Shown here: positions 50,603 to 60,945 of the stretch, in pieces
Position numbering within the stretch: the stretch's first letter is position 1
Layout of the letters: every line of letters starts with the position of its first letter
Assembly: GCA_016872555.1 (NCBI GenBank)
Contig: VGZO01000002.1
Span: forward strand, 1-64,000
Reading direction: 5' to 3'
Source of the DNA: Planctomycetota bacterium
GTDB lineage: Bacteria; Planctomycetota; Planctomycetia; Pirellulales; UBA1268
Length of the DNA stretch: 64,000 nt
Program-made: the position numbers and the translations under genes
The notes under the pieces: generated by a model
Databases searched by the model: none
What the model saw: only the letters and a program-made list of their open reading frames with translations
Told to the model about the DNA's origin: nothing

Positions 50603-52003
50603 CTATTTTCCGATGCAGTGCCGCGCGAAGATCCGTTCGATCAACTCGGCGGGAGTGTCGACACCCGTGACCTCGCCCAGGGCGGCCACGGCGCGGCCGA
50701 CGGCGCTGGCGACGACGACCTCGTCGGCGGGGCCGCCGCCCGCCCCCGCCGCCGCGATCGGCCGCGCCGCGGCGATCGCCCGCCGCGCCGACTCGATCCC
50801 GGCCCCGAGGCGGACCGTGGCCGATGACTCCCCGGGCGGCAGCGAAGCGACCGCCGCCCCGATCGTGGCGGCGAGCGCGGCCACCCCCGCGCCGGTCGCC
50901 GCGCTGGTCGCGAGCCCCGCCGCGGCGCGGACGATTCCACGGTCGCAGCGGGTCGCGACCACGATCCGCCGCCGGCCGTCGGGCAGCGCCGGGTGCGGGC
51001 CCGGACCCGTGGCGGCATCGTGGCACTCGACGAGCACGTCGGCCGACGCGGCCTGCGCCGCCGCCACCTCCCGGGCCACGGCCGTGAGCCGATCGTCGCC
51101 GTCGTCCGCGCCGCCGTCGCCGGCCACGTCGACGAGCAGGCAGGCCGGACGGCCGTCGCGCGACAGCACGCCGTCGACGTAGTCCCGTGTCGTTCCCGGC
51201 TCGTCGGCGACCAGCGCTGCCGGGCGCCCGAGCAGGGCGTTGAACAGACTGCTCTTGCCGACGTTGGGAGGACCGACGAGCACCACGCGCGGGAGACGGT
51301 GCCTTCCCCCCGCCCCGCGTGCCGCGAGGCGCTCGGCGAGTGTCGCCAGCGCGGCGGTGGCGGCGTCGAGCCGTTCGACGACAGCCGCCCAGGCAGCCCG
51401 CGTATCGACCGGCAGCGCGTCGGGGGAGCGCTCGTCGCCAAAATCGATGAGCGCTTCGAGGTCGGCCGCCAGGTCGAGGAGCCCGTTGCGGATGTCTCCC
51501 AGCACCCGTCCGCTCCCCCCCGCCAGCGCGTCGAGCGCCGCGTCCAACTCCGTCGCGTCGCGGGCGTCGACCACGGCGAGCAGGGCCTCGGCGCTCGCCA
51601 GATCGCTGCGGCCGGCGAGGAATCCACGGAGGCTGAACTCACCGCCCCGCGCCGGCCGCGCACCGGCCCGGCAGGCGGCGGCGATCACCGCCTCGACGAG
51701 GTGCGGCGACGCGACGAGATGAAACTCCGCGAGCGCTCCTCCCGTCGGGCCGCCGGGGCCGGGCCACCAGACAAGCGACGCCGGAAGCCCCTCCCAGTCG
51801 GCGCCGCACGCCGCCGCGAGCCGAACCGGTTCGAGCCGTGGTCCTGGGGCGCGCGTCGGATCGGTCCACCGAGTCCCGTCGGGCCGATCGAGCAGCGTCC
51901 CCACGAGTCGCTCGAGTCCGGCGCCGGAGAAGCGGACGATCGCCCGGGCGCCGGAACCGGCGGGGGTCGCCGCGGCGACGATCAATTCATCCGGATCGTG
52001 CAT
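50603..52003 (-). CDS. mnmE: tRNA modification GTPase MnmE (atypical G domain)
   Basis: The 466-residue protein begins with the N-terminal tetrahydrofolate-binding domain ([40 protein letters not shown]). The G domain has P-loop GPPNVGKSS (244-252), EPGTTRDYV with the switch threonines, and DVAG as G3. The G4 motif is TRCD (351-354) instead of NKxD. It ends with the C-terminal CIGK, whose Cys is conserved in MnmE. With MnmG it installs the cmnm5 group on wobble uridines; MnmG is not in the window. It lies 13 nt after yidC in the same direction. Confidence 0.92.
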   Translation of the reverse strand: MHDPDELIVAAATPAGSGARAIVRFSGAGLERLVGTLLDRPDGTRWTDPTRAPGPRLEPVRLAAACGADWEGLPASLVWWPGPGGPTGGALAEFHLVASPHLVEAVIAAACRAGARPARGGEFSLRGFLAGRSDLASAEALLAVVDARDATELDAALDALAGGSGRVLGDIRNGLLDLAADLEALIDFGDERSPDALPVDTRAAWAAVVERLDAATAALATLAERLAARGAGGRHRLPRVVLVGPPNVGKSSLFNALLGRPAALVADEPGTTRDYVDGVLSRDGRPACLLVDVAGDGGADDGDDRLTAVAREVAAAQAASADVLVECHDAATGPGPHPALPDGRRRIVVATRCDRGIVRAAAGLATSAATGAGVAALAATIGAAVASLPPGESSATVRLGAGIESARRAIAAARPIAAAGAGGGPADEVVVASAVGRAVAALGEVTGVDTPAELIERIFARHCIGK

Positions 52004-52016
52004 CGACCCGTCGGGC

Positions 52017-54410
52017 TCAGCGCTTCTTGCGCGACTGGCGGCGGCGCGGCCCGCCCCCGGACTCACGACCGCCGCCCTCGTCGGCGCGGGTCGCCCCGGG
52101 GCTGCCCGGCGGCCGGTGGTCCGCCGCCGCGACCGCCTTGTCGAACGTCTTCTTGAGCGTGTCGAGGAACCCCGGTTGATTCGCCGCACCGCGTTCCGAG
52201 GGCCCCTGCCGGCGCGCTGCCGGGGGCGCCGCGGCGGTCCCGGCGCTCGCCGTGACGCCCGCCGCCGGGGCGAGCTTCGGCGCCGGCAGCAGGAGGCGCT
52301 CGCCGATGCCCCACAGGGTCGAGGCGATGAAGTACAGGCACAAACCGCACGGCACCTTGAAGAACATCAGCGCCATGAACAGCGTCATGTACTTCATCAC
52401 CTGCTGCTGCATCTCCGACTGCTCGTCGACCGCCGGCGGCATGAACAGCTGCTGCTGCCAGAGGAACAGGCCGATGGTCAGCAACGGGAAGATGTTGAGG
52501 AACGGCCCCAGCCAGCCCTCCGGGGCACCGAGGAACGCCGGCAGGTAGCTCGACCAGTCCCAGGCCATGTCGGGGGCGGCGAGATTCGAGCACCAGCGGA
52601 TCGCCTCGGAGAACAACGGTGCCTGGCGGAGTTCGACGTCGGTCGCCAGCGACCGGTACAGACCCATCAACACGGGAATCTGCACGAACACCGGCAGGCA
52701 GCCGCTGGCGGGGTTGTAGCCGTGGGCCCGCCACAGCTCCTGGGTCGCCCGTGTGCGTTTTTCGGGATCGTCCTTGTACTTCTCGGCGATCGCCTTCATC
52801 TCCGGCTGCAGCGCCTGCATCTTCTGCGCCGACAGCGCTTGCCGCCTGCTCATCGGCAGCATCGCCCCCCGGACGAGGACGGTGAGGAGGAGGATCGCGA
52901 TCCCGTAGTTGCCGATCAGCGCGTACAGGCCGTGGAGGATCGCGATCATCGGCCGCGCGACCCAGCCGAACCACCCGAAGTAGACGAGGTCGTCCATCGT
53001 GCCGCCGGGCGGGCCGAACCGCGCCAGCAACTCGGGTTTCTTCGGGCCGGCGAACACGAGGTAGCGGTGGGCGGTCCGTGTGCCCGGATCGAGATCGACC
53101 GTCCGCGACACGAGCCGCGGCGTGACGTTCACCAGTTTCTTCCGCGCCGCCGGCAGGAACCCTCCCACCGCGAGCGGCCGTACCTCGGCGAGCGGCGGCC
53201 GCTCCGGCCCCTCGGCATGCGGGATGAGGGCCGCGGCGAAATACAGCGCGTCGACTCCCGCATAGGCCAGCGGCTTGCCGTCGGGCACGGCCGAGGCGGG
53301 GTGCTCGAGTGCGCCGTCGACGATCTTCAGACCGCTCTCGATCGTCGTCGGTGCGCCCGCGAACCGCAGGGCGACGTCACGGACAGCGAGCGATCCCCAA
53401 TCGCGCGCGATCCGCGAGGCATACCACCAGCCCTCGGTCGGCAGGCCGGTCGGGCCGTCGAGCGCGTAGGCGATCCGCGCCGCGCGCTCGCCCGCCGCGA
53501 GCTCGACGCGCAGCTGCAGCGCGTACCCGCCTTCGTCGCCGGGCACGAGCGCGTATTCCTTCACGATGGTCGTGCCGTCGACGAGCGTGGTCGCGAAGCG
53601 GACGGTGTCGGGGGCGGCCGCCGGCTCCAGCCGCCAGTCACGCTCGGCGATTTCCAGGCCGGGGAGTTCGGAGAGCGGCTCGGAACGCGTCCGCTCGCCG
53701 AGCGATTCGACCGAGACGCGGAACGAGAGCGGGTCGCACCGACCGGGAGCCACCTCCGCGACCGGCACCGCATCGCGCTCGGGCCGCACCACCTCGAGCG
53801 GCCGGCGGTCGAGCGTCACGGCGACATCCTCGGCCCCTCCGGCGCGACGGACGGCGACGCGGACGCTCCTCCCCGGAGCGTGCGTGGCGAGCGCACGGAC
53901 CAGGTCCTTCGGATCGGCCACGGCGACCCCGTCGATCGCGGTGATCACGTCGTCGGGACGCAGCCCCGCGGCCGCAGCTGGCGTGCCGGGACCGACGACG
54001 CCGACGCGGCACCCTCCCTCGTCAGCCCGCAACGACAGGTGCCCGAGGTAGCCCCCGCGATCGTCCTGGTCGTGGAACCGATCACCCGAGAGCTCGATCC
54101 GTTCGACCGCGCCTCCGAGGCTGGTTAGCGTGACGAGCATCCGCGCCGGATGCGAAGGATCGAGCGAGCCGAGGGTGATCACGGCCCGCGGTGCCGCGGC
54201 GGCGGCCGGCGCGGACGCCGTTCCAGGGACAGGCTCACCCTCCGCGTTGGCCACCTCCGCGCCGCCCGGAGCAGGATCGGCGGGGGCATTGGCAGCCGCG
54301 GGACGCGGCGGTGCCTTGGCCGGCTGGGGGAAGAGACGGGCCTGGATCAACTGGCTGGCGAACAGGATCGCCACCGAGATGATCAAGAACTGGGTGAGAC
54401 GTCGTTCCAC
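52017..54410 (-). CDS. yidC: Membrane protein insertase YidC with PDZ domain
   Basis: GTG 54410 gives [13 protein letters not shown], matching the usual YidC start; GTG 54428 would add six residues. The 797-residue protein has one N-terminal span and a large periplasmic domain. Into that domain a PDZ-like module is inserted (~120-205: [20 protein letters not shown], then TAIDGVAV). The insertase core follows ([40 protein letters not shown] with the conserved Arg, [20 protein letters not shown]), then a basic ribosome-binding tail. Inserts proteins into the inner membrane with or without Sec. Confidence 0.95.
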   Translation of the reverse strand: MERRLTQFLIISVAILFASQLIQARLFPQPAKAPPRPAAANAPADPAPGGAEVANAEGEPVPGTASAPAAAAAPRAVITLGSLDPSHPARMLVTLTSLGGAVERIELSGDRFHDQDDRGGYLGHLSLRADEGGCRVGVVGPGTPAAAAGLRPDDVITAIDGVAVADPKDLVRALATHAPGRSVRVAVRRAGGAEDVAVTLDRRPLEVVRPERDAVPVAEVAPGRCDPLSFRVSVESLGERTRSEPLSELPGLEIAERDWRLEPAAAPDTVRFATTLVDGTTIVKEYALVPGDEGGYALQLRVELAAGERAARIAYALDGPTGLPTEGWWYASRIARDWGSLAVRDVALRFAGAPTTIESGLKIVDGALEHPASAVPDGKPLAYAGVDALYFAAALIPHAEGPERPPLAEVRPLAVGGFLPAARKKLVNVTPRLVSRTVDLDPGTRTAHRYLVFAGPKKPELLARFGPPGGTMDDLVYFGWFGWVARPMIAILHGLYALIGNYGIAILLLTVLVRGAMLPMSRRQALSAQKMQALQPEMKAIAEKYKDDPEKRTRATQELWRAHGYNPASGCLPVFVQIPVLMGLYRSLATDVELRQAPLFSEAIRWCSNLAAPDMAWDWSSYLPAFLGAPEGWLGPFLNIFPLLTIGLFLWQQQLFMPPAVDEQSEMQQQVMKYMTLFMALMFFKVPCGLCLYFIASTLWGIGERLLLPAPKLAPAAGVTASAGTAAAPPAARRQGPSERGAANQPGFLDTLKKTFDKAVAAADHRPPGSPGATRADEGGGRESGGGPRRRQSRKKR

Positions 54411-54642
54411 GGTCGCACAATCCGCCACACCCGGAAATCAGTCCGGCGGGACGACCCGGCGCGGGGCCGTCCGCGGGGGCCGGAGCGGACACCGGGATCT
54501 CGCCGCACCTCGCCGGAGTATAGCTGATCCCCACCCGTTGCCGCCGCCCGGTCGCCACGTGCGGTCCACGCGCCGTGGCCCGCGGTAGACTGCCACTCGT
54601 TGCCTGCTCGCCTCCGCGTGGCGGCCGGGCCGCCGGCAGACG

Positions 54643-55419
54643 TCACTTGCCGAGCAGCAGCCTGTCGCCGAGGTAGTTGTCGAGGTCGGCGATCGCGTGG
54701 ATCTTCCGGCTGGTCTGATCGGCGGGATAGGCAACGCGACGAAACCGGAGCCGGGCCTCGTCTTCGTGGATCACGTAGCACGCCCGCGGGTCGTGGTCGC
54801 GGGGTTGGCCGACCGACCCGACGTTGACCATCGCCTTGCCTTCCGGGAGATCGACCGACCAGTCCTCCTGACCCCCGGGGAGGTTGTCCTTGACGTAGCG
54901 GAAGTCGGGGTCGGGGGTGAAAACACCACCGATGTGGGTGTGGCCCTGGAAACAGTAGCGCGGCACCAACTCGAAGATGTGTTCCATCTTCAAGGGGTTG
55001 TAGATGTCCTCCGGAAACACGTATTCGTCGATCGGCCGGCGCGCCGAGCCGTGGACGTAGAGGAGCCCTTCGTCGGCGTGGCTGCGCCGCAGCTCACCGA
55101 GCCAGTCGTGGAGGCGGTCGGCACGGTTGCGCGGCAGGCTGTCGTGGTGGTCGATCTGCCGGCGCGTCCAGAAGATCGCGCGCTCGGCGCCGACGTTGAA
55201 GCCGTCCGGGTCGATGAGCGCGGCCTGATCGTGATTGCCGAGGAGGACGACCCGGCAGTGCTCGCGGACGAGCTTCACGCACTCGCAGGGATTGGGACCG
55301 TAGCCGACGATGTCACCGAGGCAGAACACCTCGTCGACGCGCTGCCGATCGATGTCGCGGAGAACGGCCTGGAGTGCCTCGAGGTTGCCGTGGATGTCAC
55401 TGATGACGGCGCGTTTCAC
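54643..55419 (-). CDS. Metallophosphoesterase (YfcE/MJ0936-like)
   Basis: The 258-residue protein starts MKRAVISDIHGN, with the DxH ligands. It continues with FCLGDIVGYGPNPCECVKLV, LLGNHDQAAL, LYVHGSARR and FQGHTHIGG; together these give the two-metal site of calcineurin-like phosphoesterases. VNVGSVGQPRDHDPRACYVI is typical of the small phosphodiesterase branch related to YfcE. The substrate is unknown. The first gene on this strand after a 56-nt divergent gap with tsaB. Confidence 0.88.
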   Translation of the reverse strand: MKRAVISDIHGNLEALQAVLRDIDRQRVDEVFCLGDIVGYGPNPCECVKLVREHCRVVLLGNHDQAALIDPDGFNVGAERAIFWTRRQIDHHDSLPRNRADRLHDWLGELRRSHADEGLLYVHGSARRPIDEYVFPEDIYNPLKMEHIFELVPRYCFQGHTHIGGVFTPDPDFRYVKDNLPGGQEDWSVDLPEGKAMVNVGSVGQPRDHDPRACYVIHEDEARLRFRRVAYPADQTSRKIHAIADLDNYLGDRLLLGK

Positions 55420-55475
55420 GCGGATCGCTTTCGTTGGTTCCGGGCCCCCGTCGACCGGTCAGGGTGAGACTACGG

Positions 55476-56183
55476 ATGGCTGAAACACGGGTCAAGCGAC
55501 CGCCGGAGCGGGTGGTCGCGATCGAGACCGGCTCGCCACGTGGCACCGTCGCGGCGGCCGGCGCTGCCGGGGTGTGCGAGCAGTCGCTCGACGACGGTGG
55601 CCGGCACGGACAACTCCTCTCCGCGGCGCTGGATGCGGTCGCGACCGCGGCCGGATTTCGTGCCGCGGAGACCGACCTCGTCGTGGTCGTCTGCGGTCCG
55701 GGGTCGTTCACCGGGCTGCGGGTCGGCGTCACCCTGGCGAAATCGCTGGCCTGGGCCGTGGGCGCGCGGCTGGTCGGCGTCCGTGGCGAGGAGCTCGTGG
55801 CGCGGCGCGTCGCGCGCCAGGGGGTAGAGACGGTGTGGGTGGTGTTCGCCGCGGGGCGAGGGGAAGTCGCGGTGACGCGGGTCGCTCCGGCCCCGGAGAC
55901 GCCGACCGGCTGGTGCTGCGGGCCGCGCGAGCTGTGGGTCCCGGAGGCGCTGGTCGCCGCGCTTCCACCCGGAGCGCGGCTGGCTGGCCCGGGCGCCGCC
56001 GGGCTCGGCAGCCTGCGGCCCGGCCACGACCAGCCGGCCGACGACGACTTCGGCTGGCCGACCGCGGTGGAGGCCCTCGACGCCGGCAGCGGGCTGGCGG
56101 CCGCCGGGGTCGAGGAGGATCCGGCCGGGCTCGTGCCCGACTATCTCCGCCCGTCGTACGCCGAGGAACCGCGCCGCGGCTGA
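55476..56183 (+). CDS. tsaB: tRNA threonylcarbamoyladenosine biosynthesis protein TsaB
   Basis: ATG 55476 follows GGGTGAG and gives 235 residues. The N-terminal ASKHA fold has VVAIETGSPRGTVAAA, then GGRHGQLLSAALDAV and the hallmark VVVCGPGSFTGLRVGVTLAK. The C-terminal part is degenerate, as usual in TsaB, and ends LVPDYLRPSYAEEP. TsaB is the non-catalytic partner of TsaD in making t6A37 of ANN-reading tRNAs. TsaC, TsaD and TsaE are not in this window. Confidence 0.92.
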   Translation: MAETRVKRPPERVVAIETGSPRGTVAAAGAAGVCEQSLDDGGRHGQLLSAALDAVATAAGFRAAETDLVVVVCGPGSFTGLRVGVTLAKSLAWAVGARLVGVRGEELVARRVARQGVETVWVVFAAGRGEVAVTRVAPAPETPTGWCCGPRELWVPEALVAALPPGARLAGPGAAGLGSLRPGHDQPADDDFGWPTAVEALDAGSGLAAAGVEEDPAGLVPDYLRPSYAEEPRRG

Positions 56184-56270
56184 CCGTGGTGCGGCCCCGC
56201 ACGCCCCGTGTCGCCGGGTACGATGGGCCGCCGTCGCACCGTCGCCCCCGGGTTTTGCAGGAAGCCCCGC

Positions 56271-59200
56271 ATGCCACGCCCGATCCGCAAGCTGCTGGTC
56301 GCCAATCGCAGCGAGATCGCCATCCGCGTGTTCCGCTCGGCACACGAATTGGGGATCCGCACCGTCGCGATCTACGCGCATGAAGACCGCTTCGCCCTCC
56401 ACCGCTTCAAGGCCGACGAGGCCTACCCGGTCGGCCGACCGGGTGAACCGCTCCGCTCCTACCTCGACGTCGACGCGATCGTCGCCGTCGCCCGTGAGCA
56501 CGGCGTCGATGCGATCCATCCCGGCTACGGCTTCCTTTCCGAGAATCCCGAGTTCGCCGCCGCCTGCCGGGCCGCCGGGATCACGTTCGTCGGGCCGCGC
56601 GTCGAGCTGCTCGAGACGCTCGGCGACAAGACCGCCGCCCGCGACCTCGCCCGCCGTGCCGGAGTGCCGATCCTCGCCGGCTCGTCGCGGCCCGTGACGA
56701 GCCTCGCCGACGCCCGCGCGATCGCCGTCGACCTCGGTTGGCCGGTGATCCTCAAGGCGGCCCACGGCGGCGGTGGCCGCGGGATGCGGGTCGTGCGCGG
56801 CGACGACGAGCTGGCCGTGGCCCTGGAGAGCGCCCAGCGCGAGAGTAAGACCGCGTTCGGCAGCGCCAGCGTGTTCGTCGAGAAGTTCATCCAGCGCGCC
56901 CGCCACATCGAGGTCCAGCTCCTCGGCGACGAGCACGGCAACCTCGTCCATCTCTTCGAGCGCGACTGCTCGGTGCAGCGCCGCCACCAGAAGGTGGTCG
57001 AGCTCGCCCCCGCCCCCGACCTGCCGGCGGCGACCCGCGAGGCGATCTGCAACGCGGCGCTGGCGATCGGAAAGTTGGCGCGCTACGAGAACGCCGGGAC
57101 GGTCGAGTTTCTCGTCGATGCCGACACGGGGCGGTTCTACTTCATCGAGGTCAACCCGCGGATCCAGGTCGAGCACACCGTCACCGAGGAGATCACCGGG
57201 ATCGACATCGTGCGCCGGCAATTGCTCCTCGCCGAGGGACGGCCGTTGTCCGACGCGCTGGTCGGTCTGGCCGATCAGGCGGCGGTGCGGGCGATCGGGT
57301 GCGCGATCCAGTGCCGGGTGACGACGGAGGACCCGGAGAACCGCTTCCTGCCCGACTACGGTCGGATCACCGCCTACCGCTCCGCCAGCGGGATGGGGAT
57401 CCGGCTCGACGCCGGGACCGCTTTCTCCGGCGCCGTCGTGACGCCCTACTTCGACTCGCTCCTCGTCAAGGTCACCGCCCGTGGGCTGACCCACGCCGAG
57501 GCGGCGGCACGGATCGAGCGCTGCCTGCAGGAGTTCCGCGTCCGCGGCGTGAAGACCAACATCCCGTTCCTCGTCAACCTCGTCACCCATCCCGAGTTTC
57601 TCGGCGGGCGCTGCACGACGCGGTTCATCGACGAGACACCGGCGCTGTTCGACTTCCCGATCCGCCGCGACCGGGCCACGAAGCTGCTGGAATACCTCGC
57701 CGACGTGGTCGTCAACGGCAATCCGTTGGTCCGGGGGCGACCCGCCGTCGCCCGCCGAATCCCGGCGCCGCTGCCGGCGCCGGAGACGACCGCGCCCCGA
57801 TCACCCTGGACACGCGACCGGCTCCGCGCCCTCGGGCCGGATGCGTTCGCCCGCGAGCTCCGCGGCGAGCGCGCCCTGCTCGTCACCGACACGACGATGC
57901 GCGACGCCCATCAGTCGCTCCTCGCCACCCGGATGCGGACCTACGACATGCTGTCGATGGCCGACGCCTACGCACGGCTCGCCGGCGGCCTGTTCTCCCT
58001 GGAGATGTGGGGCGGGGCGACGTTCGACACCGCCCTCCGCTTCCTCCGCGAGTGCCCGTGGGACCGGCTGGCCCGGCTCCGCGAACGGATCCCCGGCGTG
58101 CTGTTCCAGATGCTGCTCCGCGCGAGCAACGCCGTCGGCTACACCAACTACCCCGACAACGTCGTCGAGGGGTTCGTCCGCGAGTCGGCGGCCGCCGGGA
58201 TCGACCTGTTCCGGGTCTTCGATCCGCTCAACTGGGTTCCCAACATGCGGGTCGCGATCGACGCCGTGCTCGCCTCCGGCGGGCTCTGCGAGGCGGCGAT
58301 CTGCTACACCGGCGACATCCTCGATCCGGCACGGACGAAGTACTCGCTCGCCTACTACGTCGATCTGGCCCGCGAGCTGGAGCGGGCCGGGGCGCATCTG
58401 CTGGCGATCAAGGACATGGCCGGCCTGTGCAAGCCGGCGGCGGCGGCGCGGCTGGTGGAGGCGCTCCGCGACGCGGTCGCCCTGCCGATCCACTTCCACA
58501 CCCACGACACCTCCGGCGCCGGTCTGGCGACGGTGCTCGAAGCGGCCCGCGCGGGTGCCACGGCCGTCGATGGCGCCTTCGCCCCGTTCGCCGGACTCAC
58601 CAGCCAGCCGAGCCTCAACGCCCTCGCCGAGGCCCTGAGGAACACGCCGCGCGACACCGGCCTCGATCCCGACGGCCTCCGCCGGTTGGCACGGAGTTGG
58701 GGTGCGATCCGCGAGCACTACACGCCGTTCGAGTGCGGGATGAAGGCTCCCGACGCCGACCTGTACCTCCACGAGATGCCCGGCGGTCAGTTCACCAACC
58801 TTCTCGAGCAGGCGCGGGCGCTGGGGCTCGCCGACCGCTGGGACGAGGTCTGCCGCGCCTACGCCGACGTCAATCGCCTCCTCGGCGACATCGTCAAGGT
58901 GACGCCGACGAGCAAGGCCGTCGGTGACCTGGCCCTGATGCTCGTGACCAACGGATTACAGGCGGCCGATCTCCTCAGCCCCGGTCGCGAACTGGCCTTC
59001 CCCGAGTCGGCGATCGATCTCCTCTCGGGGCGGATGGGTCAGCCGCCGGGAGGCTTCCCGCCGGAGGTCGTCCGGCGCGTCGTGCGGTCGGGCGACCTGG
59101 TGACGGGCCGGCCCGGGGCGTCGCTGCCCCCGGCCGACTTCGAAGCCGCCCGTGGGCGGGCCAACGCGGTGCTCGGTCACGGGGCCTCGCAGCGCGACGT

Positions 59201-59723
59201 GCTCTCGTGGCTCCTCTACCCGCGCGTCTTCGAGGACTACGCCCGCCACGTCGCGCGCTACGGCGACGTCAGCGTGCTCCCCACGCCGTTCTTCCTCGAG
59301 GGCCCGAAGCCAGGGGAGGAGTTGGCGGTCGACATCGAGCCGGGCAAGACGCTCGTGATCCGCCTGCTGACCGTCGGTGAGCCGCACGCCGACGGCACGC
59401 GGACGGTGTTCTTCGAGCTCAACGGCCAGCCGCGGAGTGTGTCGATCGCCGACCGGAGCCTCGAGGGCACGGTCCAGCGCCGGCCGAAGGCGGTGGCGGG
59501 CGACGTGCGCGAGGTCGGCGCGCCGATGCCGGGGCTGGTCGTGACCGTGGCGGTGCAGCCCGGAGACCCGGTCACGCGGGGCCAGAAGTTGCTGTCGCTC
59601 GAGGCAATGAAGATGGAGACGACCGTCTACGCCGAGCGCGACGGCACGATCGCCGAGGTCCTCGTCGCCCCCGGGACGGCGGTCGAACCGGGGGAGTTGC
59701 TCCTGCGCTACGGCGACGCCTGA
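56271..59723 (+). CDS. pyc: Pyruvate carboxylase
   Basis: The 1150-residue single-chain enzyme is of standard length. The biotin carboxylase domain (1-~450) has KLLVANRSEIAIRVFRSAHE, the ATP-grasp loop KAAHGGGGRGMRVV and EVNPRIQVEHTVTEEITG. The carboxyltransferase domain (~535-800) has TDTTMRDAHQSLLATRMRTY, WGGATFDTALRFL and HFHTHDTSGAGLATVLEAAR, with metal ligands in DAH and HTHD. The C-terminal biotinyl domain carries the attachment Lys in EAMKMET. It makes oxaloacetate from pyruvate and bicarbonate to refill the TCA cycle or feed gluconeogenesis. Start at ATG 56271, GGA upstream. Confidence 0.96.
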   Translation: MPRPIRKLLVANRSEIAIRVFRSAHELGIRTVAIYAHEDRFALHRFKADEAYPVGRPGEPLRSYLDVDAIVAVAREHGVDAIHPGYGFLSENPEFAAACRAAGITFVGPRVELLETLGDKTAARDLARRAGVPILAGSSRPVTSLADARAIAVDLGWPVILKAAHGGGGRGMRVVRGDDELAVALESAQRESKTAFGSASVFVEKFIQRARHIEVQLLGDEHGNLVHLFERDCSVQRRHQKVVELAPAPDLPAATREAICNAALAIGKLARYENAGTVEFLVDADTGRFYFIEVNPRIQVEHTVTEEITGIDIVRRQLLLAEGRPLSDALVGLADQAAVRAIGCAIQCRVTTEDPENRFLPDYGRITAYRSASGMGIRLDAGTAFSGAVVTPYFDSLLVKVTARGLTHAEAAARIERCLQEFRVRGVKTNIPFLVNLVTHPEFLGGRCTTRFIDETPALFDFPIRRDRATKLLEYLADVVVNGNPLVRGRPAVARRIPAPLPAPETTAPRSPWTRDRLRALGPDAFARELRGERALLVTDTTMRDAHQSLLATRMRTYDMLSMADAYARLAGGLFSLEMWGGATFDTALRFLRECPWDRLARLRERIPGVLFQMLLRASNAVGYTNYPDNVVEGFVRESAAAGIDLFRVFDPLNWVPNMRVAIDAVLASGGLCEAAICYTGDILDPARTKYSLAYYVDLARELERAGAHLLAIKDMAGLCKPAAAARLVEALRDAVALPIHFHTHDTSGAGLATVLEAARAGATAVDGAFAPFAGLTSQPSLNALAEALRNTPRDTGLDPDGLRRLARSWGAIREHYTPFECGMKAPDADLYLHEMPGGQFTNLLEQARALGLADRWDEVCRAYADVNRLLGDIVKVTPTSKAVGDLALMLVTNGLQAADLLSPGRELAFPESAIDLLSGRMGQPPGGFPPEVVRRVVRSGDLVTGRPGASLPPADFEAARGRANAVLGHGASQRDVLSWLLYPRVFEDYARHVARYGDVSVLPTPFFLEGPKPGEELAVDIEPGKTLVIRLLTVGEPHADGTRTVFFELNGQPRSVSIADRSLEGTVQRRPKAVAGDVREVGAPMPGLVVTVAVQPGDPVTRGQKLLSLEAMKMETTVYAERDGTIAEVLVAPGTAVEPGELLLRYGDA

Positions 59724-59757
59724 AGGCGGCGACGGTGGATGCCGCCGGGTGCCCGCA

Positions 59758-60945
59758 TCATTTCCCCGCCAGCGCCGCGGCGGCCTCGCGCCACACCCGG
59801 GCCAGATCGGGGCGCCCGAGCGACTCGGCGACTTCCGCGAGCCGGAGGCGGACGGCGGGGTCGCGCGGCGCGTCCCACGCCTGCTGGTGGAGCTCGGCGA
59901 ACTCGGCGCGGACCCGGCGGATCCGCTCCGCCTCCGCCTGTGCACGGGCGGCGTCGGCGTCGCGACCGAGTGTCGCCAGAGCGCGCGCCTGCGTGAGCCG
60001 CGCCTGGTAGTCGTGCGGTGCGAGGCGGACCGCTTCGTCGAGCGGGCCGAGCGCCGCCGGGGCGTCGCCATCCTCGAGGCGGATCGTGGCGGCCAGCACG
60101 AGTGCCGCGGGATCGTCGGGACGTTCGGCCAGGATGCCGTCGACGAGGGCCCGCGCCGCGGCGGTCTCCCCGAGCGCGAGCCGGCATTCCGCCTCGAGCA
60201 GCCGCTCGCGGGTGCCACCGGCGTTACGCGCCAGCGTCGCCAGCGCCTCCTCGTGGCGGCGGAGCTGCACCTGGCAGGCGGCCATCTCGGCGAGGAGATC
60301 GTCGCGGTCAGGCTGGTCCGGATCGCGCTCGAGCGACTCCTCGTAATAGGCCACCGCGTCGGCGTAGCGCTCGTAGTCGGAGTGGATCAGGGCCAACAAT
60401 CGGACCGGGCGCGGATCCGACGGGACGAGTCGGCGCACCGCCTCGAGGTGCCCGAGCGCCTCGGGGATGGCGCCCGTGTCGTAAGCGATCGTGGCCAGCA
60501 GACGGTGGGGGGAGACCGCTGCCGGATCGGCAGCCACGGCACCGGCGAGCAACGTCCGGGCCTCGGCAACCTGGCCGGCGCGCAGCGCCGCTTCGCCGGC
60601 CACCAGCGCGCGGAGCGACCTCAGGCCGCGTGGTTCCCCGTCGCGGGCCGGAGCCAGCGCGCCGAGCGCGTCGAGGGCCGGCTGCACGTAGCCGCGGGCG
60701 AGCAGGAGACGGATCCGGATGAGGTCGGCAGCCCCGGCGGCGCCACGGCCGTCGAGGCTCCGGATCGTGGCGCGCACCGCCGGCAGGTCTGTCCGGTCGA
60801 GGGCCTCGTTCGCCGTGGCGATGAGCTTCGTCGGCGGCAGGCCCGGCCGGCGCGCGAAGCCGACCGCCAGAGCGGTCGTCGCCGCCACCAGCGCGGCGAC
60901 GGCGAACCACGGCCGGCGACGTCTCCTCCCCACCACCGCGCTCAC
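59758..60945 (-). CDS. TPR protein, third gene of FG-GAP operon
   Basis: A GTG start overlaps the previous stop (GTGA) and gives 395 residues. A membrane anchor (WFAVAALVAATTALAVGFA) is followed by about eight TPR-like helix pairs (LIRIRLLLARGYVQPALDAL, RLLALIHSDYERYADAVAYY, then EESLERDPD, ALVLAATIRLEDGDAPAALG). The TPRs face the periplasm if the N-terminus is cytosolic. TPR genes next to ASPIC/UnbV-type FG-GAP genes are a common planctomycete arrangement, often called CRTAC1 modules. The function is unknown. Confidence 0.8.
   Translation of the reverse strand: MSAVVGRRRRRPWFAVAALVAATTALAVGFARRPGLPPTKLIATANEALDRTDLPAVRATIRSLDGRGAAGAADLIRIRLLLARGYVQPALDALGALAPARDGEPRGLRSLRALVAGEAALRAGQVAEARTLLAGAVAADPAAVSPHRLLATIAYDTGAIPEALGHLEAVRRLVPSDPRPVRLLALIHSDYERYADAVAYYEESLERDPDQPDRDDLLAEMAACQVQLRRHEEALATLARNAGGTRERLLEAECRLALGETAAARALVDGILAERPDDPAALVLAATIRLEDGDAPAALGPLDEAVRLAPHDYQARLTQARALATLGRDADAARAQAEAERIRRVRAEFAELHQQAWDAPRDPAVRLRLAEVAESLGRPDLARVWREAAAALAGK

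Noticed and set aside
48219-51026. 935-codon minus-strand frame opposite the helicase gene
   Set aside because: It spans the UvrD-type helicase and two gene boundaries with no recognisable domain; shadow frame.
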